Below are positions 51,101 to 60,100 of a stretch of DNA of 64,000 nucleotides, one piece after another (within the stretch, counting starts at the first letter, position 1; each line of letters opens with the position of its first letter). The notes under the pieces were generated by a model, which was given only the letters and a program-made list of their open reading frames with translations, made no database searches and had not been told where the DNA came from. Source of the stretch: Chrysogorgia sp. JL179-B06. Lineage: Eukaryota; Cnidaria; Anthozoa; Scleralcyonacea; Chrysogorgiidae. The stretch is taken from positions 124,001 through 188,000 of the forward strand of contig JAYKKM010000377.1 of the NCBI GenBank assembly GCA_035772405.1. The letters run 5' to 3'. Position numbers and translations under genes: made by a program.

Positions 51101-54100
51101 AAAAAGGATGAGGATAACGAAGGAAATGAAAATAAGAAAGGAAATGAGAATAAAAAATTATAAAGAAGATAACAAAGGTAATGAGGATAACATATATATG
51201 TAATGAGGTTAACAAATAGAATGAGGATAATAAAGAGGATGAGGATAGCAAATGGTAAAGAGGTAACAAGTGGTTGTAAATATGGATATGGATAAGTATT
51301 TGAATTAAAATAGACTGTATAGAGGATTAGACAAGGGTGTTGAAAACAAAGAAGACTAGGGTAAAGATAATATTATATGCATAGTGATGTGATACAATTA
51401 TTAAATCAGGAACAATTAAAACGGTAATGAAGCAAAGATGAAAAGGATAACATTTAAAATATAACTGTAGCAGAAGCAGTGATAATAGCAATACATAAAA
51501 ACAATATAGTTATATGGTGATGGCGATAGTGATGTGACGAAAATGATATTTCACTATAATACTAACACAATAACAATAATAACGACGACTATACAATGAA
51601 ATGTAAGTGTAATTTATTGATAATCCAGACATAATACTTCAATGTCTAATTATAAGTTAAATAAAGTCGTAGATGAGATGTTGCGTAATACTGCATAATG
51701 CAAATAATACCTCGTTTGCGTTTGCTAACATTTCTTTTTGTCTAAATTGACAAAAAGTTTTAAAATACGTATTAGTAATACCAATGTTAATCCAATGTGG
51801 ATTATGACTTTAGAGGCGGGGGAATTTTATCGAATCCACTTATCCATGCAATAATTCTCACAATCATTTAAATAAATGTTAATACAAGTACAAAGTATCT
51901 TGGTAATATATATATAAAGTATCATAAGTACAATTGTTACATGACTTAAAGTGGAACTCTCACATCAGCAATATTACTGCTAAAGGAAATCGCACCTTAG
52001 GGTTCCTCAAACGCAACCTGAGGGTAAAGTCCTGTTCGCTCAAGCAAAAGGCGTATTTTAGTCTTGTACGCCCACAGCTAGAGTACTGCTGCAGTATTTG
52101 GGTCGACCCCAGACGCGGGGTTGAAAACAACGGTTCATACAGAGTGGAGATGGTCCAGCGTAGAGCTGCAAGGTGGACACTATCACGCTTTCACCCCCTG
52201 GCCAGTGTGACGGAAATGCTGACAGAACTCGGATGGCGCTCCCCAGAAAAAAGGCGCTGTGACGCTCGTCTGATCCTGTTGTACAAAATTACTCATGGCC
52301 TCGTAACTGTTAACTGTTGTAATCTCCTACGTCCAAAAACTAGAAGTTCTCGAAATACGCACGAACACTCGTTTCTACCCCTAGTCTGCTCCACGTCCTA
52401 TCACCAACTGTCCTTTTTCCCGAGAACAATTAATCAATGGAATAGTATTCCTCCAGACATTTTTGATAATTGTAGAAACACATACTTTTTGCCAGCGTAT
52501 CTCTTCTACTGTTCTTCCTTAGGTTTTGTTAGTTTATTTATTTATTATTATTTTTATTTATTTATTTACTTTTATATATCTATTATTATTTTGTCTATTT
52601 ATATTTGCTGACCCCGGCAAGTAATCCCTACATAGAGGGGTTTGCTGTATTGGGAGATAGATAGATATAAGTAACCATTTAGAAAAAAGTAATGAAAATA
52701 GATACATTTTTGAGAATATGTTTGAAAACGTTGGCAAATTTATGCATGACGTCAAAATTAAAAGAAACAATATTGTGTGTCAAAATGCCTATGTTTAAAA
52801 GAAGTAAATACGAGAAATAACAAAAAACATGTCCTGTAGCAATGAACAATTTTCAACATTTTTCCAATTAAAGTGCTACTGTGATGAAAAATTAGGTTCC
52901 AATTTTTTTCTTAAATGTATTTAAGACTGCTAAATTTTGAGCTTATTTTCTTATAATATTAGTAGGTTGCCATTTGTAAAAAGAAGGTCAAAGTATGCAG
53001 TCTTCAATTTATTATCTTGACTTAATATTAAGTGAGTGTACTTATTTGGTACTGTGGTTTGATTTTATGAAGAAAAATCGCAATTCAAGTTGCGTTTTAT
53101 ATAATAGGAAAAACAAGCAAAATGACATTCATAGCGACAGTGGAGCGTAATTTCATGAGGGGGATGAAACCGTAGGGGTTTAGGGACAGCTTTTATTGCA
53201 TCACGCTGGGAATTGACCTCAAAAGTGGCCATGTAAAAAACATTTTTCACTGTTTATCGTATGGAAATGAAACTTGGCATAATCAGTGTATTTTTCTGAT
53301 CAATCATATTGTATTCATTTTTCAAATAAAACGGTTCTTGGCAGGAATAATGACGTCACAAATCTTGCAGTTAAAATTGTATATGATATTTGAAAAATTT
53401 TACCCCCATATTTGAAAGAAAATGGTATAAACAGCTTACAAGATATAGCCCTTCCTAAATGGAAATATCCGCTATTTTGTTTCTAATTTTAGATTTTGGG
53501 CAAAGTTTAACGTGCAATATATTTTGATTGGATGAAGATATTTAAGTTTTTATTTCAGTTTTGTTCTTTTCATAAAAATTTGAAAAAAATAAAACTAGTT
53601 TTAACTGTGATTTTGTGACATCATTTTCCCACTAAAATACGTTGTTTTTCAGAATTCGAAAACCAAACGACCATATTCAGAAAAATACAATATATTAGCC
53701 TGCCAAGTTTTGTTCCCATCCGTTGGTGTGATGACCACTTTCTATGGTGTTTTTTCCCCAGCGCGCATGCATTGATTTGGGACATTTATTCGACATTATT
53801 GCCATGTTACTATGGGATGGCTGGCTATTGGACTATATGCGGCGATTCCATTAGTGATTGTCGGCGCATTTTTCTTGTTATTTAGCGCTGACAATTTCTG
53901 TGATGCACCATGGCTCAAGTGTTCATTATTAAATTTAGCATTCTTCTTTCGTTCCCGCTTCATTATTGCTCACTTAAACCATGCAGTTTTATTGCTCACT
54001 TAAACCATACAGTTTTCCAGGCCCCTATCTCCGCCATCCCGCCATCCGAGAATGAACTCATAGAAGGAGTGGACTTAGGCTAGCTTGCATGCTGGTGCTT

Positions 54101-57100
54101 CACTGAACTGTAATTTGTTTAATTTTTTTATTTCTATAAAGTTTGATTGTGGTATATCTTTAAAACATAAATATGAAAAGTTATAGTATACATTGCTTAA
54201 ATCCCTCATTAACAGTATTATATTGCTTGGCTCGTGAGTAGTCTTAACGCAGTTACTCTACAATGTGATTGGTTCCTGAGCGGTCTTTACAAAACAACTG
54301 AAAAGTTTTAAAAATTCGCGAAGAAATTGAGGAAATATAAGAAATTTAAAAGAGCCATATAATAAAAACCTTATCAACTTCGTTTGGTCGGTCTTCACAG
54401 CAAGATTATCCTACACGTGGTCTTTTTACACAGACCTCTCTCCTTCGTCGCTCGCTCTGCACTGCGGACATGATAGCTTTTGCCGTAAAGACACCCGCTC
54501 GGTCAACAGGTCTTTAATTACTGTTCTTGCGTATTGAAAGAACTTGGCAAAAAGTCTATTTAGCTATTTCCTGATTTTTACGTTTGTGTTAACGTATAAC
54601 GTTTTTCATCAAATAACCAATGGACTATACATGCATGGACGATCGTAAAGACCAAATCCTCAGAATAGACGGTCTTAGATCTAAGCTTGACGAACGTCAA
54701 TTTATCGTCAGTCTATTCCAAACTCCCACATTGACTACAGCAAAGAACATGACTAAGATGGTTTTCCCCCAATCAATCAATAAATATTTCTTTTCACGAG
54801 AACGGCCCCTGACAACGATTCATTATTTCAATGAAAATGAACAACTTATCGACAACCGTACTTTCCAATTTCGTCGTTTTGTTGACTCAAGATACTCATG
54901 ATCTTTTGCAGCTCAAATTCAAGAGCTTCTTTACCTAGGAATACAAAAGAAAGAATAAAAATAGAAAAATAAACCCGAGTAGTACATTACTATGTTTCTA
55001 TGTTTTTCCACTGCTCCTTTAAAGTGTCTGTCACCCCAAATACGATATTATTGATATAGATTCTATACATAAAGTAATGTTTTATGATTTAAGCTTTGCG
55101 TTGATGTTCTATAAAGGTTTGTTTGTCAGAAATGATCATGAATATGACGTCAAATCTGCAGGGGCGGATTAAGGACCCCTGGGGCAAATTTAGGTTGTGG
55201 GGCCCCAAACATCTGAAAGTTAGCACTCCATACTCTGGGGCTGCGGTGCATGGGAACAGTTATCGCTTATCAGTTACTAATATAAATATTGACTGCTGCT
55301 CTGTGGTTTATTTTGTGAAGTTTTTTTTTTGTGAAGTTAAATCCGTAGGTGAGGTAGTTACCATACTCAGGCAACTAACTCGGTAGGTACTTTATGTAGC
55401 CTTTCACGGATATTTGGTTTACGACACAGACAACACTGCAAAGGTAAGTCAAAGTGCTAGAGAAAGCTTCAAAGTCGACAGCTTCCTTGTCATCATCGAC
55501 ATGCAAATTAACGAGCGCGATGTCCGACCGCATTGGATATTACAGTGAGGTCAGGTGTGTCGGTTGTTCGGTTTCCTCGCGAGGTTGGAAGATCTCAATG
55601 AACAGGAACTCCAACAAGCCGCTGAACAATTGGTTCATACGTACAAGAACGATCTGGAGGAGGTACTTGCTGACGAACTTGTACAATTTGCATCCATGCT
55701 GCGAACTCCAGTTGTGAAGCAAACTTGTTATACCGACACAGATGCCAGCAAAGAACTCAACATGTTTCGCCTTCTCGTCAAACAGGGACTCGCACCCACT
55801 TTCCCAAATGTTGAGATCACTCTGCGAATTTATTTATGGTTTCTAACTGTAATGGCGAACGTACGTTTTCAAGCCTTAAGCTTATTAAGAATGAGCTGCG
55901 CTCAACAATGGCGCAAAAGAGGATGAGCGTACTTTCCCTAATGTCCATCGAAAGCGACATCCTTCGGAAAGTACTCACTAAGGCTGCGTTTACACTAGAG
56001 CAAAAGTAATCGGATTCGTATTGTTTTATATTCCCATGAGGATGCAAAACAATATGAATCCGGATACTTTTGCTCTAGTGTAAACGCAGCCTAAGACGTA
56101 GGCTCTTAGCAGCCCAGTTTTAATGACTAATTGTAATTTATTTGATTATCAATTTTCTATGCTAAATATTTCTCTGAAAAGCCCCATGGGGACGTGAAAT
56201 AAAGTATGTATGTATGTAAAATTTTTTTTCCCTGCGTTTCAAATTTGAGCGGGGCCCTCAGGAGCTCGGGGCCCTGGGGCACGTGCCCCAGTTGCCCCTT
56301 GGTTAATCCGCCCCTGCAAATCTGTCATCATTTCGGATACAATATAGACTTCTTTCATAATGGCGGCCAGTCTAAATATTCTTTTATATGCATGCAAATT
56401 AGCCTATCTGGCCTCGTTACAAAGCAAAGATTCTTTGGAATTACAGATACGCAAACGAGGTCAGAAAGGCTAATTTAAACGAATATAAAAGAATATTTAA
56501 TTTGGGTTCCATTATGAAATAGGTCTATACTTCTGCAAGAGAAATTTTACCTAATTCAACCGTTTATGATATACTTGAACGCTATACTAGATATTTTATC
56601 AACTTTTTAACTCAAATCCTCAACCAGTCTATCCCACGAAAAGCTCAGAACATCAACGCAAAGCTCAAATGATAAAACATTTTAGCATTCACCTATTTAC
56701 TTTTAAATCTATATCAGTAGTCGTGTTTGGGTTATATGCAGTTAATAAGCGCTATATAATTGCAATGTTACCTCCTTCACTTTGCTGCCGTACTGTATGT
56801 AGTAATTCTACGATTTCATCAGCTGCATATTTCCAAGCATCCAATTTATCTTTACTGGACGTTAATTCTGGCTTATCTTTGTTACTCTCTGGTTTCACTA
56901 AATAGAAAACATGATTGACAAATTATACTCTCTAATTCTGCTCATTGACATGATTAACAGATTAATTTTGTAGGTTCTTCAGTAATAAAGACTCATTAAC
57001 CGAGTGCGAGGTCTGTACAGTAAAGTATTTGCCTGAGGTTTTCGTACAGACCGAGCGACGAAGGAGCGAGGTCTGTGCGAAAAAACCGAAGGCAAATACT

Positions 57101-60100
57101 TTACCGTACAGACCAAGCAAACGAGGTTAATAAGATATTTATTATATGGCTTTTGGTTCATTTTGTTCTCTGTATTTAACATTGTGTTTATCTTTAGATG
57201 TTGCCGTTTACCTTACCTCTGAGCTTGTTGATTTCGCTTCATGTTTACACGCGTTACTGGTCGTTAGGCATTCATTTTCTTCACTTATAGACAAACAGCT
57301 TTCAAGAAAAGCAGCACTAATGTTCCAGGACGTGTTATTGTTCGAACTTTTTAACGAACATACTCAAATCCTCTTTTATTTTCATCTAAATCAACTCAGA
57401 AATTTTCCCGCCAAAACTTACCGGTCCGAAAAAGACGTATGCCGGGAGGAGGGCAATACGCTTTTTTCCGGACCTCTCAATCTTTCTTAGCCATATAATA
57501 ATACTTGTTCTTCTTCTCCTTAGAAACTATGTAGTATATAAAGACTACGTTTGGACATTATATAACTTTTTAGCCATTTATTGATTTTCCCTACTTTTTG
57601 TTGCTTATACGAAACAGAATTAGCCCATAAACCTTTTCAACAATGCTTTACTTTTCTCTTCTAATTATAACTTTATAAAATGTGAGAAATGTGCAAACTT
57701 ACTATTCTTTTTTTGTTTTGCTTGTTTTTTTCTTTCTCTAAAAACATTCAACGCAAATTGAATAATCTAAAAGTTGGTGCACTACAGCAATAGTGTGTAG
57801 GAGGTCTAGCGTTTCGAGCGAATGTCCTTCGTCACAGAGTAAAACGTAAAGTGAAATAAAACTGAGTGAAACTGTTCCATGTAAAATAATCATGTGATAA
57901 AATAACCTGAGTATCATAAAAATAAGCCAATCAGGTACGAAAATCAATAACAAATAATTAATGAGCTGTAAAAGTAGGAAAGTCATAATTTGCTATTTTT
58001 AACGTCAATCAGTGAACAGGCCATGCCAAATAATTCTAATAAGTGGGAGGTGCAATAAAGTAAAAACAAGGGAAGTAATTAAGTAGCCAGTGTTTTTGTG
58101 CGCCCTTGAGTAGACAAAAACGATGACTTCAGATGGATTATTTGAGGGTAAACAACTGGGGCCGCTACTAATAACAACATCTATAAGTTCCTTGTGCGAT
58201 ATGAACTATTTAAATTGCGTTTCAGAATACGATTATACCTGCTTAAACCGCCTTCGCATATTTTCATCAACCGCTGTTTAAGAAATACTCCATGAAGGAT
58301 TATAAATATTACTTTAAGTCCATTTTAGCAGTGTGACATTTGAATCTATTCCGACGAACATGCATAAGATATATAGAGAATAATAAATGATGTGCGGAAA
58401 TATGAAATTTATTTCGAGTGTTGACCAGGTTTCCAAGCATCCATGTATTTTTCTGTTTATTATATAAAAAATGTCCAATTGCTTAGAAAAAATACCATAA
58501 ATAATCACACATGTGAGATTATCACTTTTATTAGTGGCGAAATCATCAATAAAACACTGTCTATTATATAATAAATGTTAATAAAGTTTATAAATGCATG
58601 GACATCTTATCTGCGCTAGTCTTCTCGCGCCATAACGTTACTATAATTTCAGGCCAATTGCGGAACGGTTTTAAAATCAATCATTCATTTTGTTTAACTT
58701 TAGTACTTATTCCATAGAACGAACAGCAAATCCGTTACGAAAATTCCACATGACTTCACACGTGTGATCACATGTGAAACACTAACATGTGATTTCACAT
58801 GTGATCACATATGAATAGTAGAATGTCAAATACATTACATACAAATACATGTGAAAACGTAACAGGTAGAAATGTTCACATGTAATTCCGTAACATACTG
58901 TAAAATACACTAGTGAACTGAATTGAATATTTTCAAATGACAATTAAGCAAATTAAGCAAAAAAGAGAAATATATTGTAAAAAGCATTATAAATTACGTT
59001 GCCCTGACATTTTTAGAGTGAAAATCAGCCGCCTGCGATTCTTCAATATACTTTTTATACTTTTTACTGATATAAAGTGTCATATACAACATATGTTATA
59101 TTACAAAATCTGTATTATATAGATATTAATATTACTAGTTATTGTCAGATGTAGTTATAATTATTAATATTGTTCATCCTGTTTATTCTTTTTTGTACAG
59201 CTGTAACGGTATTACAGTTTAAATAAAGTTATAATCTTATCCTATCTTAAGATCGTCAGAGCGTGACCAGTTCGGTGAAACATTCTGCTTTGTTTACTTT
59301 TAATTATATGCTGCGGAGTATTTCGTCTGTTGTTTCAATAGACATCAAACATTTAACTATTATTTAACCCAGCAGAAAATACAAAACGATCACTAGTAAA
59401 TTGATAATTCATGACGTCTGTGCCTTCGGAAACCGATACGGCCCGATTGGTCTCCGATTACTAACAGCGAGCGAGTGACAATAGTGCCCACTCCAATAAC
59501 TCTCCTGTGCTTCGCATATCCACGAGTTCAAAATAAGTACGCAGTGCGTACATGTGTCTACTGGAGGTTGATTTGTGTACTGGATTAAACCGAAGAATAT
59601 TGACAAAAATAATATCTTAAAATTGTGAGTGTAATCAATAAAACTACAACTGTCTTAGGAGGCGTTTGTTATAATCTAGCGCAACGCGAAGCTGCCCGGT
59701 TATGTAAGCAACTGGTTGGCGATATTAGCGATGAAAATAACATCTAAATTGCAAGTAAAACATTTTGTTCTGTTAATAACTTGAGTAAAACAAAGAATAT
59801 GACTGGTTATGACTGGTTAAGGTGTGGCACCGAAGAGAAATGTTTTTCTTGGTAAAAATTTTGCTGACCCAACCATTAAAAGGTCACTATTTTTCTTTAC
59901 CCAACCTCAGATATCAATTAAAAAATAAATACCCACCCCAAAACTTTAACTTTTTCCACATCATAGAGATGACGGAAGATGATGATGTTAGAGGATGATG
60001 ATGTTGATGATGTTGATAATGTTGATGATGATGATGATGATGTTGATGATGTTGATGATGATGATGATGATGATGATGATGTTGATGATGATGATGATGT

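Noticed and set aside
50465..51269. Several long frames on both strands
   Set aside because: They translate the purine-rich minisatellite in every frame; low-complexity Leu/Ser or Asn/Glu/Lys strings.
58239..58273. Possible 35-nt minus-strand exon with good splice signals (AAACAG ... AAGCAG|GTATAA)
   Set aside because: Its length is not compatible with the phase of the exons on either side (60913-60964 joins 57703-57737 directly in frame), and its best coil-like frame clashes with the next exon. Could be an unproductive alternative exon.
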